Of a stretch of DNA of 64,000 nt, positions 48,700 to 58,995 are shown one piece after another. The notes under the pieces were generated by a model, which made no database searches, was not told the DNA's origin, and was given only the letters and a program-made list of their open reading frames with translations. This stretch comes from Torreya grandis (taxonomy: Eukaryota; Streptophyta; Pinopsida; Cupressales; Taxaceae): positions 1,861,001 to 1,925,000 of the forward strand of contig JARHVA010003187.1 in NCBI GenBank assembly GCA_037957365.1, in the 5' to 3' direction. A program made the translations under genes and the position numbers. Position 1 is the first letter of the stretch. Each line of letters opens with the position of its first letter.

Positions 48700-50755
48700 A
48701 AGAACTTGCAATACCCTACCCACTGAGTAGCAGCACGTGTCATCATGACCAAGATCAATGGCACTAATCATTGGAAAGAGGTGGATATGGCTCACCTTTT
48801 CATCGTCCACTAGGTAATTGAAGGGCTAAAGTATAATTGGGCAATTTTTTTGCCAATAAAATCATACTGGATGCCGAGAGGACCCATCAGATATTAGGCC
48901 ATAGGTTGTCATGGGGGTTATTCCTTTTATTGATGGTGTTTGATGAAATCAGTCTATCAGGTTACACCTTTGATGAGTTGAAGTGGGCATACACACCAGA
49001 GCACAAGTCCTCTTTAGAGTGCTACAATGCATTCACATGCCCCATTCACATCACATCGATGTTCAAAATCAATATGAAGTCATGGAATGATGACATGAAG
49101 GAGGCCTTTGGAAATGAATGGTGAATTCCTAAGGACTTTCTCATCTAAGTTGGTGAGCAAGCCCAATTTATAGTGAAACAACATTTCTCTCTAGGTCATA
49201 TCAAAATGACCCCCTTTGGAGAACATTCAGCATGGTTGAAGCTACCATATGCCTTTACAGCATGGTACTTCACCGATTCGGTGAACCACATATTTGATGC
49301 ATAACCCCTCACCCTGGAAGTAGACCAAATTAATTTAGATATTCACACTCTCCAAAATTTGTATGGTTACCCTAGTAAAAAGCCATAAAGGGAAAAGCAT
49401 GAGATTGAGAAAACTAACATCAAGGTTAAGCAAACTAGGGTCGAAGAAACTATTTATAATTTGTTTTATATACTATGACCCAAAAGGAAATATTCCAGAG
49501 GCATGGAGCATGCAAAATAAAAGCTTCCACCTATACCACCTCTTAACAAGAAGAAGTGGGTCTGACATGATGCTAGTAGAACTTCATGGTCAAAACCACC
49601 AAAATGACATAAGATTGTCTAAGCATCACCACCTAGGGCCTCCCCACCAAGGGATTCTCCATTGAGGGTTTCTCCACCAAGGGATTCTAAAAAAAATACA
49701 CCAAAGAGACAACTTGAGGGTTCAACACCATTACCCCCAACCAAACTATTGGAGGAAGAGCCTTTAGGTCACATGAAGGAACTAGTGGAGTCTGACTTAG
49801 AAAGGACATCCTCCCTAATGCAAAAGGAGGAAACCACCCTTGAAGAGGCATAATTGTACATTGAAGATCCACTTGGCAAAGAGGTGGATGGTTTTGATAT
49901 AGAACATATGAGTGGCATGCACATCGATGACACTTCTTTGGCCTTAGATGCAGATGTTGAAATCCTTGAATGGGATCCCCTCAAGGGGAAGGAGTTGGTT
50001 GACTCTGAATTTCAACCACCTTTGGTTGATCTATCCACCAACATGTGTTCTCAATATCAAACATGTGTTTTGAATAGGATGCTCTATTTGTGGTCCTATT
50101 TCCATCCTCAGGGGGTAACTATTGATACCAGACATCAAGTGTCCTTTCTCTTGGACATGTACAATGAAAAATGCCATTTTAAAATTCCTCTAGATAGCCT
50201 AATTATAGATTTTCAAGCAACAACATTACCTTCTCTAGTTTGGATTGATCCTTAGAAGATCTATCCCCTACAATCTAGTGTCACATTTTTTAAAATGGCC
50301 TTTGAAGTCACGTGATAAAATATACCTTCATATTTTGATGTGCATGAAGTTGATAAGAAACATGGCCAGGTGGTGGTATTGTACAATAAGGAAGTTGACA
50401 CTCACAAGTTGCTTGAAGAGGAAGTGGTCACATTGAAATAACATATAGAAGAAGCCACAAAGACCAAAGTAAAAACTTTAAATTTATGTAAAATGATTTT
50501 AATCCAAAAATCAACATTGGCAAATGGTGTCCCTCTAGAGGGAGAAGCCATTGATAAGTTGGAAACCCTAGTAAATATGCTTCTTAAACAATGTAAGGAA
50601 TAACATACCGATAGTAACAAAGCATTATGGGTGGTTGAGTAGTTTATAGTAGTAGAAGTCTGTAGACGTGCCCTCAAAAGAGTTGGGGAAGATTTCCATC
50701 TTGGATGGGATTTTTGAAAAAATAGCATGGCCCAATAAAATTTTAGAGGATCGAC
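48403..50755 (+). pseudogene. unrecognised element ORF, degenerate, with C-terminal coiled coil
   Basis: Continuous coding character with several stops and frame changes. The N-terminal part has HEDYIYFVGHQIKITPERIS and VEFDLEDSEEIEKIVTMLEY. After a stop comes a region with WAIFFANKIILDAE and ELKWAYTPEHKSS (48.83-49.12 kb). A Pro/Ser repeat region (SPPRDSPLRVSPPRDS, about 49.64-49.69 kb) and an acidic stretch (49.7-50.0 kb) follow. Heptad-like helices (LLEEEVVTLK, IDKLETLVNMLLKQ) occupy 50.4-50.6 kb. The general plan (globular N-terminus, low-complexity middle, coiled coil) resembles the large plant gag-like or 'plant transposon protein' ORFs of gypsy-type elements, but I cannot name the family. 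No zinc knuckle is seen. Confidence 0.5.
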
Positions 50756-51180
50756 TTAAAGTAGAGGAGTCTCAAAGATAGAAATAGGTGAATTCTGCCC
50801 TTTTAATAAAAGACCATGCCAAGCATACTAAAGCATTTAAGGATGTCAAGACTATGGAGGAAACAATAAATACACATCAATAACAACTAAATTCTAGTTT
50901 TGCAGCTCTCTGAGGATAGGTTGTAATTGAAGTCACTAAGCTTGAAGAGGTCTAAAAGGATGTTAATACATCCCTTGACCAATTGGTTAATAAGGTAAGC
51001 AAGTGTCCCAATCAACCTGAGGAGATGAAAAATTTGAAGGCAATGATCGAAGAAATAACATCCAAGCTGCTTGACACCCTATCACATTGGGATGGTGTTC
51101 GAAAGTAGATTGAATAAATTGGTCATGAATTTTTTGTTGAGGCTAAGATCAATATTTTGTCTAGGATGGACTAAGGGCAT

Positions 51181-51192
51181 AGTGTGGGGTGA
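51181..51192 (+). other. polypurine tract before the 51.2-kb LTR
   Basis: AGTGTGGGGTGA ends exactly at the TGTTGG start of the LTR-like sequence. Confidence 0.5.
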
Positions 51193-51830
51193 TGTTGGAC
51201 CCCAAATTTTGACTAAGTATTTTGGCTTTTTGACACATAACCAACACGATGCAAGAGGAGCATGGCATAGGAAGACCATGGCATGAAAATAGCATGGCAA
51301 AAGAAGACCATGGCACAGAACCAACAAGGCAAAATAGGGCAAAGGAATGAAAGATAACAAAGCAAGAAGACCCAGTCAAAGATGAAACATAACTACAAAG
51401 TATAATAGCAAAAGAATTAGGGAGAATGAGGGAACTGGGAAATAATTGAGGAATGATTCTCAAGGATAAACTAAACTTTAATCATCACATGAGTTTCACA
51501 TCAGCCCACACAAAAAAGGACATTTGGAAGCAAGGATCTAGCATCGAATAATAATATAGGGGTCGTGAAGGACTAGGTCCTTAGGAGAAATTAAGTAAAT
51601 GATTGCCATGACTCTTAGTATACTAAAGATCATTGGTGAGTCATCTAATTTTCATTAATAATGTAACTACTTCGTTAGGGAAAAACACATATAAATACCC
51701 CTTTATAGAGATGTGCAAGGTGAATGATTATTGGTATTATGTAATGACTCTTTATGGTAATACACAATTATGAAACTTACAATCAGTTCTAGTGTTATGC
51801 TTCAATTAAATTATAGTTAAAATGTTAACA
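51193..51830 (+). repeat. single LTR of the decayed element
   Basis: This 638-bp sequence begins TGTTGGACCCC and ends AATGTTAACA, so its termini are short inverted repeats (TGTT and AACA). It contains a promoter-like CATATAAATACCCC near 51.69 kb at a position typical of the U3/R border. It lacks a partner in the window, so the call rests on the termini, the TATA box and the preceding purine tract. Confidence 0.6.
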
Positions 51831-51852
51831 ATGGGTTTGCATAGAGTAATAT

Positions 51853-52799
51853 TGTTAGGTTGTGGAGCTAAAAGCTTCACTGATGCAAATGGAGGAGGTT
51901 GCTGAGTTGCAGAGCAACCGACGTCAGTCTGATCAACCGATGTCGGTCATCTTCAGTGTTCATAGTAACCGACGTCAGTTATGGGTCGGCCGACATCGGT
52001 CATACATGAATCGACGTCGACAGCCTATGTGTACATGTGTTTGCATGCGCTTCCAGAACTGGTCTTATTTTAGACAGATAGTTTGTTTGCATGTAAAAGA
52101 CTAATTTTAGTCTTGAGTCTGTGTTTCTAATTATTGTAATTAGAAGTCTAATTATTGTTTGCATGGGATCTATATAATAGACTCATGGGGTTGTATTGTA
52201 ATTTGTAGAATCAGAAGGGTTCTATCCAAGGGAGAATCATAAGGACTTGGTGAGGCAAGGACAAGGGTTTTTCTGGGTGTGTAAGATGTAGGTCGGCAGG
52301 TGTGCAAGGCCAGTTTGATCTGTGGTATAGCAAGATCAGGTGAGATCTACATGGTAAGTAAGATCTAGGTTTGCAGGTGTGCAAAACTAGGTTGATCTGC
52401 AGGTGTGCAAGATCAGGTGAGATCTACTTGGAGTACGTGGTGTACTCAGACTTGGAGTATGTGTGTGTACTTGGTGGTACTGGCAGTATTGTTACTGATT
52501 GGTTGAAACAATAACTATGTGTTTGAGTTGATTTTGTTTGTAATTGAGAGAGAGAACTCTTGAGGGAAGGTTATTGGTACGCCTAAGAGGTGTTGGAAGA
52601 GTGTAATCTCTTTATTGTATTTCCTTCTGGATGAGTTGAATACAATTGTGTATTGTCTCTCATATTTTGTGCTATTTTTGATTTCTAGTTACTTATTATT
52701 CTAGTTAAATTTTGTGTTTAGTTGCTTATACAAAGGTAATCAATTGTGCTCTTAATCCTAACAATTGGTGTCAGAGCTTTGTGAGCCCAAGTCCTATCA
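51853..52799 (+). repeat. copia array LTR1
   Basis: At 947 bp it runs from TGTTAGG to CCTATCA. U3 carries a cluster of ACCGACGTCGGT-type palindromes (51917-52023). About 150 bp downstream lies a TATA box CTATATAATA (near 52170). The R-U5 part contains about three imperfect repeats of a GCAGGTGTGCAAGACCAGGT-like unit (52.29-52.43 kb). Confidence 0.93.
51917..52023. promoter_or_regulatory. ACGT-core palindrome cluster in the U3 of LTR1
   Basis: Five to six variants of ACCGACGTCGGT (for example CCGACGTCAGT, CCGATGTCGGTC, GTCGGCCGACATCGGTC, TCGACGTCGAC) lie in about 100 bp. TGACGTCA/GACGTC cores are known binding sites of plant bZIP (TGA-type) factors, so an enhancer role upstream of the TATA box is plausible. 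The same cluster is present in LTR2 (about 55030-55140) and LTR3 (about 58139-58226), there with more CpG-to-TpG/CpA changes or a missing unit. Confidence 0.55.
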
Positions 52800-52801
52800 A
52801 G

Positions 52802-52813
52802 TGGTATCAGAGC
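52802..52813 (+). other. tRNA-iMet primer-binding site, unit 1
   Basis: TGGTATCAGAGC lies two bases after the end of LTR1. A similar TGGTGTCAGAGC sits 36 bp upstream, inside the LTR end. Confidence 0.9.
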
Positions 52814-52926
52814 AAGGTTGCAGGTTCTCAGAGCGAGGTTCACTAACACCTTGGTTTCAGAGTGTGTTAAGTGTTTGTTGATTACAGGTCACTCTCAGGG
52901 CTTTCTGATTGAGTGGGAGTATAGCA

Positions 52927-54885
52927 ATGGCAGAAGAAAGTACACTAAGAATGGAGGAATTCAATGGCAAGAATTTTCAATTACAGAATTATGGAAAGAA
53001 AGAGCAGGTAAAGAAATATTGTTGGTCGGTAGAAGATCAGCATGAAGGAAATAAAGAAGCATATGTTGCAGATATTGTTGCATAGGATGCTCTTGTATGT
53101 TCCTCGGATAAAGTAGAATCTTGGGTTTTAGATTATGCTGCCTCTTTCCATGCAACCCCAAATAGAGTATTTTTCCATGATTATGTCCTTGGAGACTTTG
53201 GAAAGATTTATTTAGGGGTTGGTGAGCCTTGTCAAATTATTGGCAAAGGGGAAGTGCAGCTAAAATTGCAGACCAACACATGGGTGTTGAAGAAGGTCAT
53301 GCAGGTCCCAGTCTTGAAGAGGAGTCTAATTTCTTCAAGAAAGTTGGGTGATGAGGGATGCACAGTAACTCTCACAGCAAATGCACTTGAATTAGCATGT
53401 GGTAAGAAAGTAGGTATTCTTTATCTATCTACTTGTATTACTGATTCACCTTATGTTGCAAAGATGTGGCTTTGTAGGCTTGGTCACATGAGTAAGAAGG
53501 GGATGCATGTTCTTAAGAGGAGGTCAGATGTCTTTGACAAACTTAAGAACTGGAAAGCCTTGGTTTTTATTGAGGAGATGATGGACAGAGATTAGCTCAA
53601 GGGGCTGAATAATTCTGAGCAAGGTAGTTTGGACAAGATTTTGATCCAAGGTGAGCTCGCGGGTAAAAAGTCATCACTCACAGGAAAACACAGTTATCGA
53701 CGTCGATCAAGTGGAACTGACGTCGAATAGGCATGTACCAATGTCAGTCATGTCCAGACCAGACTTAGTGGTGTCGGGCAGGTGGCGACCGACGTCGGTG
53801 ACCAAGTGGACATTGACGTCGGTCAGGAAACTAGCGTCGATGATCAGGAGGATTCGACATCGGTCGGGTGCAGACCAGGGTCGACCAGAGAACGGATTTT
53901 GGGCAGACAACAAGCTGTCAAGGAATCTCAAACGCCCATATGGAGGAATGAAAGGGTAAGTAAGCTTCAAATTCATTATTCTCCTTCTTTACACTACTTG
54001 TTGCTCACTGATGGTCAAGAACCAAGAAGTTTTAAAGAAGCAGAGTAGGTAGAATCCAAGAAATAGTGGGAGCATGGCATGAATGAGGAAGTTGATTCCT
54101 TGGATGAGAACCAAATGGGAGATTTGGTAGAGTTGTCAGCCGGAAAGAAAGCACTGAAAGATGAATGGATTCCCAAGTTAAAGAAGAGAGAGAATGGACA
54201 CATGAGACAAAAGGCCAGGGTATATGGTCTTGAGCACGCTGCAGTATAATGGAGGTTTGATAGGTGTATGACAAAGCATGGCTTTAGTCAATGTCAATGT
54301 GACCATTGTGTTTCCTTTACCAGGTTGGATAATATTAGTTACATTATCCTGTTACTGTATGTAGTGTGTGTGCTTGTTGCAGGGTCACACATGTAGGGAG
54401 TTGCTGAGTTAAAGGTAAAGTTAGTTCAGAGGTGTGCCATGAAGAATTTGGAAGCAGCAAAATTCTTTGGCATGAGTATTCCTAGAGACAGGGAAGATCA
54501 CAAGTTGATGTTATCTCAGGATGATTGTGTGAACAAGGTAGTGGAGAGGTTCAATATGCAGGATGCAAAACCGGTTAACACACCTATGGATGGACAGTTC
54601 ATAGAATAGTGTCCCAATTCACATGATGAGGTTGAGTACATGTGTACTAGACCTGATATTACCCAAGCAGTGGGTGTTGACAACAAGTTTGTGGCCAATC
54701 CAAGTAAGGAGCACTGGAATGAAGTTCAGTGGATTCTCAGGTATCTAAGAGGGACCAGCAGCAGGTTAACATGCTATGCAAGGTCAGGGACTTCTCTACA
54801 TGTGTATGTAGATTCAGATATGGCAGGTTACTTGGATGATAGGAGTAGCACCACAGGATATATGGTGGTTGGTCTTCAAGGTTGA
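52927..54885 (+). pseudogene. collapsed copia gag-pol, unit 1
   Basis: The ATG at 52927 begins a gag N-terminus (MEEFNGKNFQL) that jumps almost at once to the zinc-knuckle end (KKEQVKKYCW); most of gag is deleted. The protease site reads WVLDYAASFH where the family has D-S-G-A-S. GAG-pre-integrase follows (MWLCRLGHMSKKGM), then integrase is absent. A stretch coded by the GACGTC repeats (GDQVDIDVGQETSVDDQ) leads to the RT start (WEHGMNEEVDSLDEN). The RT middle is missing, and the catalytic box reads YVVCVLVAG in place of YVDDMLVAG. The C-terminal RT-RNase H part has TRPDITQAVGV and DSDMAGYLDDRSSTTGY, ending at TGA 54883-54885. In-frame stops occur after IVA, after MMDRD and elsewhere. Confidence 0.88.
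53690..53895. repeat. GACGTC-rich minisatellite-like tract inside pol, unit 1
   Basis: About eight imperfect repeats of the ACCGACGTCGGTCAGG type occur where the integrase-RT linker should be. It is the same motif as in U3. The matching tract in unit 2 is at about 56775-56990. Confidence 0.85.
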
Positions 54886-54959
54886 ACATGAAGAGGGATA
54901 CAATCCAAGAAACAAAATTAGATGATGTATAGGTACAGGTACAGGTGCAGCTGTTTATC

Positions 54960-54973
54960 TCTAAGTGGGAGAT
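54960..54973 (+). other. polypurine tract, unit 1
   Basis: AAGTGGGAGAT ends at the TGTTAGG start of LTR2. It is preceded at about 54930-54950 by AGGTAC-type hexamer repeats, which are longer in unit 2 (about 58030-58052). Confidence 0.8.
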
Positions 54974-55881
54974 TGTTAGGTTGTGGAGCTAAAAGCTTTA
55001 CTAATGCAAATGGAGGAGGTGAGTTGCAGAGCAACCAATGTCAGTTTGATCAATTGACATCAGTCATCTTCAGTGTTCACAGTAATCGATGTCGGTTATG
55101 GGTTGGCCAACATCGGTCAGATAGGAACTGACGTCGGCAGCCTGTGTGTGCATGCGTTTGCATGCGCTTCCAAAATTGGTCTTATTTTAGACAGACAGTT
55201 TGTTTGCATGTAAAAGACTAATTTTAGTCTTGAGTCTACGTTTCTAATTATTGTAATTAGAAGTCTAATTATTGTTTGCATGGGATCTATATAATAGACT
55301 CATGGGGTTGTATTGTAATTTGTAGAATCAAAAGGGTTCTATCCAAGGGAGAATCATAAGGACTTCGTGAGGCAAGGACAAGGGTTCTTTCGGATGTGTA
55401 AGATCTAGGTCGACAAGTGTGCAAGGCTAGGTTGATCTACGATTTAACAAGATCAAGTGAGATCTACATGGTAAGTAAGATCTTTTGCATGTGTGCAAAA
55501 CCAGGTTAATCTGCAGGTATGCAAAACCAAGTTAACTTGGAGTATGTGTGTGTACTCGGTGGTACTGGTAGTATTGTTACTGACTGGTTGAAACAACTCT
55601 GTGTTTGAGTTGATTTTGTTTGTAATTGAGAGAGAGAACTCTTGAGGGAAGGTTATTGGTACGCCCAAGAGGTGTTGGAAGAGTGTAATCTCTTTATTGT
55701 ATTTCCTTTTGGATGGGTTGAATACAATTGTGTATTGTCTCTCATATTTTGTGCTATTTTTAATTTCTAGTTACTTATTATTCTAGTTAAATTTCATGTT
55801 TAGTTGCTTATACAAAGGTAATCAATTATGCTCTTAACCCTGACAATTGGTGTCAGAGCTTTGTGAGCCTAGGTCCTATCA
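54974..55881 (+). repeat. copia array LTR2 (shared middle LTR)
   Basis: At 908 bp it lacks a block of about 40 bp near 55.53 kb that LTR1 and LTR3 both have (with TACGTGGTGTACTC). Its palindrome cluster has lost most CpG. It serves as the 3' LTR of unit 1 and the 5' LTR of unit 2. Confidence 0.93.
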
Positions 55882-55883
55882 AG

Positions 55884-55895
55884 TGGTATCAGAGC
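55884..55895 (+). other. tRNA-iMet primer-binding site, unit 2
   Basis: TGGTATCAGAGC lies two bases after the end of LTR2, as in unit 1. Confidence 0.9.
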
Positions 55896-56008
55896 GAGGT
55901 TGCAGGTTCTCAGAGCGAGGTTCACTAACACCTTGGTTTCAGAGTGTGTTAAGTGTTTGTTGATTACAGGTCACTCTCAGGGGTTTCTGATTGAGTGGGA
56001 GTATAGCA

Positions 56009-57987
56009 ATGGCATAAGAAAGTACACTAAGAATGGAGGAATTCAATGGCAAGAATTTTCAATTACGGAATTATGGAAAGAAAGAGCAGATAAAGAAAGA
56101 TTGTTGGTCGGTAGAAGATCAGCATGAAGGAAATAAAGAACCATATGTTGCAGATATTGTTGCACAGGATGCTCTTGTATGTTCCTTGGATAAAGTAGAA
56201 TCTTGGGTTTTAGATTATGTTGCCTCTTTCCATGCAATCCCAAATAGAGTATTTTTCCATGATTATGTCCTTGGAGACTTTGGAAAGATTTATTTAGGGG
56301 TTGGTGAGCCTTGTCAAATTGTTGGCAAAGGGGAAGTGCGGCTGAAATTGCAGACGGCCAACACATGGGTGTTGAAGAAGGTCATGCAGGTCCTAGTCTT
56401 GAAGAGGAGTCTAATTTCTTTAGGAAAGTTGGGTGATGAGGGATGCATAGTAACTCTCACATCGGATGCACTTGAATTAGCATGTGGTAAGAAAGTAGGT
56501 ATTCTTTATCGATCTACTTGTATTACTGATTCACCTTCTATTGCAAAGATGTGGCTTTGTAGGCTTGGTCACATGAGTAAGAAGGGGATGCATGTTCTTA
56601 AGAGGAGGTCAGATGTCTTTGACAAACTTAAGAACTGGTAAGCCTTGGTTTTCATGGAGGAGATGATGGACAGAGATCAGCTCAAGGGGCTGAATAATTC
56701 TGAGCAAGGCAGTTTGGATAGGGTTTTGATCTAAGGTGAGCTCGCAGGTAAAAAGTCATCACTCATAGGAAAACACAGTTACCGATGTCGGTCAGGTGGA
56801 ATCGACATTGAACAAGCAGGTACCAACGTCAGTCATGTGCAGACCAAACTCGGTGGTGTCGGGCAGGTGGCGACCAATGTCGGTCAGGGAACTGACGTCG
56901 GTGACCAGGTGGACACTGACATCGATCAGGGAACTGGCGTCAGTGATCAGAAGGATTTGACATCGATCGGGTGCAGACTAGGGTCGATTAGAGTACATAT
57001 TTTGGGTGGACAGCAAGCTGTCAAGGAGTCTCAAATGCCCATATGGAGGACTGAAAGGATAAGTAAGCCTCAAATTTATTATTCCCTTTCTTTACACTAC
57101 TTGTTGCTCACTGATGGTCAAGAACCAAGAAGTTTTAAAGAAGTAGAGCAGGTAGAATCAAGGAAACAGTGGGAGCATGGCATGAATGAGGAAGTTGATT
57201 CCTTGGATGAGAATCGAACGGGAGATTTGGTAGAGTTGTCAGTCGGAAAGAAAGCACTGAAATATGAATGGATTCCCAGGTTAAAGAAGAGAAAGAATGG
57301 ACACGTGACATGAAAGGCCAGGGTATATGGTCTTGAGCATGCTGCAAGACAATGGAGGTTTGACAGGTGTATGACAAAGCATGGCTTTAGTCAATGTCAA
57401 TGTGACCATTGTGTTTCCTTTACCAGTTGGATAATATTAGCTACATTATCCTGTTATTGTATGTAGTGTGTATGCTTGTTGCAGGGTCACACATGCAGGG
57501 AGTTGTTGAGCTAAAGGTAAAGTTAGTTCAGAGGTGTGCCATGAAGAATTTGGAAGCAGCAAAATTCTTTGGCATGAGTATTTCTAGAGACAGGGAAGAT
57601 CACAAGTTGATGTTGTCTCAGGATGATTGTGTGAATAAGGTAGTGGAGAGGTTCAATATGAAGGATGCAAAATCGGTTAGCACACCTATGGATGGACAGT
57701 TCACAGAATAGTGTCCCAATTCACATGATGAGGTTGAGTACATGTGTACTAGACCTGATATTGCCCAAGCAGTGGGTGTTGTCAGCAAGTTTGTGGCCAA
57801 TCCAGGTAAGGAGCACTGGAATGCAGTTCAGTGGATTCTCAAGTATCTGAGAGGGACCAGTAGTAGGTTAACATGCTATGCAGGGTCAAGGACTTCTCTA
57901 CATGTGTATTTAGATTCAGATATGGAAGGTTACTTAGATGACAGGAGTAGCACAACACGATTTGTGGTGGTTGGTCTTCAAGGTTGA
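56009..57987 (+). pseudogene. collapsed copia gag-pol, unit 2
   Basis: It has the same architecture and the same deletions as unit 1. The ATG at 56009 is followed by a stop at codon 3 (ATGGCATAA). The frame is open from 56033 for 202 codons: gag end, protease region with WVLDYVASFH, and GAG-pre-integrase (MWLCRLGHMSKKGM). The frame at 56837-57313 covers the repeat-coded stretch and the RT start (WEHGMNEEVDSLDEN). The RT box is YVVCMLVAG. The C-terminal part has TRPDIAQAVGV and DSDMEGYLDDRSSTTRF. Sharing of YVVC and the DSG loss with unit 1 shows that the defects predate the duplication. Confidence 0.88.
56775..56990. repeat. GACGTC-rich tract inside pol, unit 2
   Basis: This is the counterpart of 53690-53895. 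It has one more repeat (GGTCAGGGAACTGACGTCGG) and several CpG-to-TpG or CpA changes relative to unit 1. Confidence 0.85.
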
Positions 57988-58075
57988 ACTTGAAGAGGGA
58001 TACAAGCTAGGAAACAAAATTAGATGATGTACAGGTACAGGTACAGGTACAGCTATTTATCTCCAAGTGGGAGAT

Positions 58076-58990
58076 TGTTAGGTTGTGGAGCTAAAAGCTT
58101 CACTAATGCAAATGGAGGAGGTTGCTGAGTTGCAGAGCAACCGACGTCGGTCATCTTTAATGTTCGCAGTAACCGACATCGGTTATGGGTTGGCCGACAT
58201 CGGTCAGACAGGAACCGATGTCAGCAGCTTGTGTGTGCATGCGCTTCCAAAACTGGTCTTATTTTAGACGGACAGTTTGTTTGCATGTAAAAGACTAATT
58301 TTAGTCTTGAGTCTACATTTCTAATTATTGTAATTAGAAGTCTAATTATTGTTTGCATGGGATCTATATAATAGACTCATGGGGCTGTATTATAATTTGT
58401 AGAATCAGAAGTGTTCTATCCAAGGGAGAATCATAAAGACTTGGTGAGGCAAGGACAAGGGTTCTTCTGGGTGTGTAAGATCTAAGTCGGCAGGTGTGCA
58501 ATGCCAGGTTAATCTGTGGTATAGCAAGATTAGGTGAGATCTACATGGTAAGTAAGATCTAGGTTTGCAAGTGTGCAAAACCAGGTTGATCTGCAAGTGT
58601 GCAAGATCAGGGGAGATCTGCTTGGAGTACGTGGTGTACTCAAACTTGGAGTATGTGTGTGTACTTGGTGGTACTGGCAGTATTGTTACTAACTAGTTGA
58701 AACAACTTTGTGTTTGAGTTGATTTTGTTTGTAATTGAGAGAGAGAAATCTTGAGGGAAGGTTAATGGTACGCCCAAGAGGTGTTGCAAGAGTGTAATCT
58801 CTTTATTGTAATTCCTTCTGGATGAGTTGAATACAATTGTGTATTGTCTCTCATATTCTGTGCTATTTATGATTTCTAGTTACTTATTATTCTGGTTAAA
58901 TTCCGTGTTTAGTTGCTTATACAAAGGTAATCAATTGTGCTCTTAATCCTGACAATTGGTGTCAGAGCTTTGTGAGCCTAGGTCCTATCA
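58076..58990 (+). repeat. copia array LTR3
   Basis: At 915 bp it runs from TGTTAGG to CCTATCA, followed at once by AATAT, the outer target duplication. It lacks one palindrome pair (about 20 bp) present in LTR1. Its end fixes the true LTR boundary of the family. Confidence 0.93.
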
Positions 58991-58995
58991 AATAT

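Larger units (their letters stand above)
47003..51830 (+). mobile_element. decayed LTR element without recognisable pol, one LTR left
   Basis: A plus-strand coding region (47.5-50.75 kb) is followed by a purine-rich AGTGTGGGGTGA and an LTR-like sequence (51193-51830, ends TGTTGG and TTAACA). No protease, RT or integrase motif is readable, so it looks like a non-autonomous, gag-like-only element or one whose pol is lost. The 5' LTR was not found; the left end is occupied by a tandem duplication. Target duplication cannot be tested for that reason. The right end is 22 bp from the copia array, which inserted next to it. Confidence 0.5.
51853..58990 (+). mobile_element. three-LTR tandem array of a defective copia element
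   Basis: The order is LTR1 (51853-52799), interior 1 (52800-54973), LTR2 (54974-55881), interior 2 (55882-58075), LTR3 (58076-58990). The 5-bp duplication AATAT flanks the whole array (51848-51852 and 58991-58995). Each interior is preceded by TGGTATCAGAGC two bases inside the LTR and ended by AAGTGGGAGAT at the next LTR. The interiors (about 2.2 kb each) share the same deletions and catalytic losses, so the parent was already non-autonomous. Unequal recombination between LTRs of sister copies explains the layout and the outer target duplication. Confidence 0.93.

Noticed and set aside
52764..52780. TGGTGTCAGAGC as the functional primer site, with LTR ending at CTAACA
   Set aside because: LTR3 continues 36 bp further to CCTATCA and is then followed at once by the target duplication AATAT, so the outer boundary is the functional one. 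A second perfect TGGTATCAGAGC follows two bases later.
53707..53976. Minus-strand open frame over the GACGTC repeats
   Set aside because: The palindromic repeats open several frames on both strands. The plus frame is collinear with pol.
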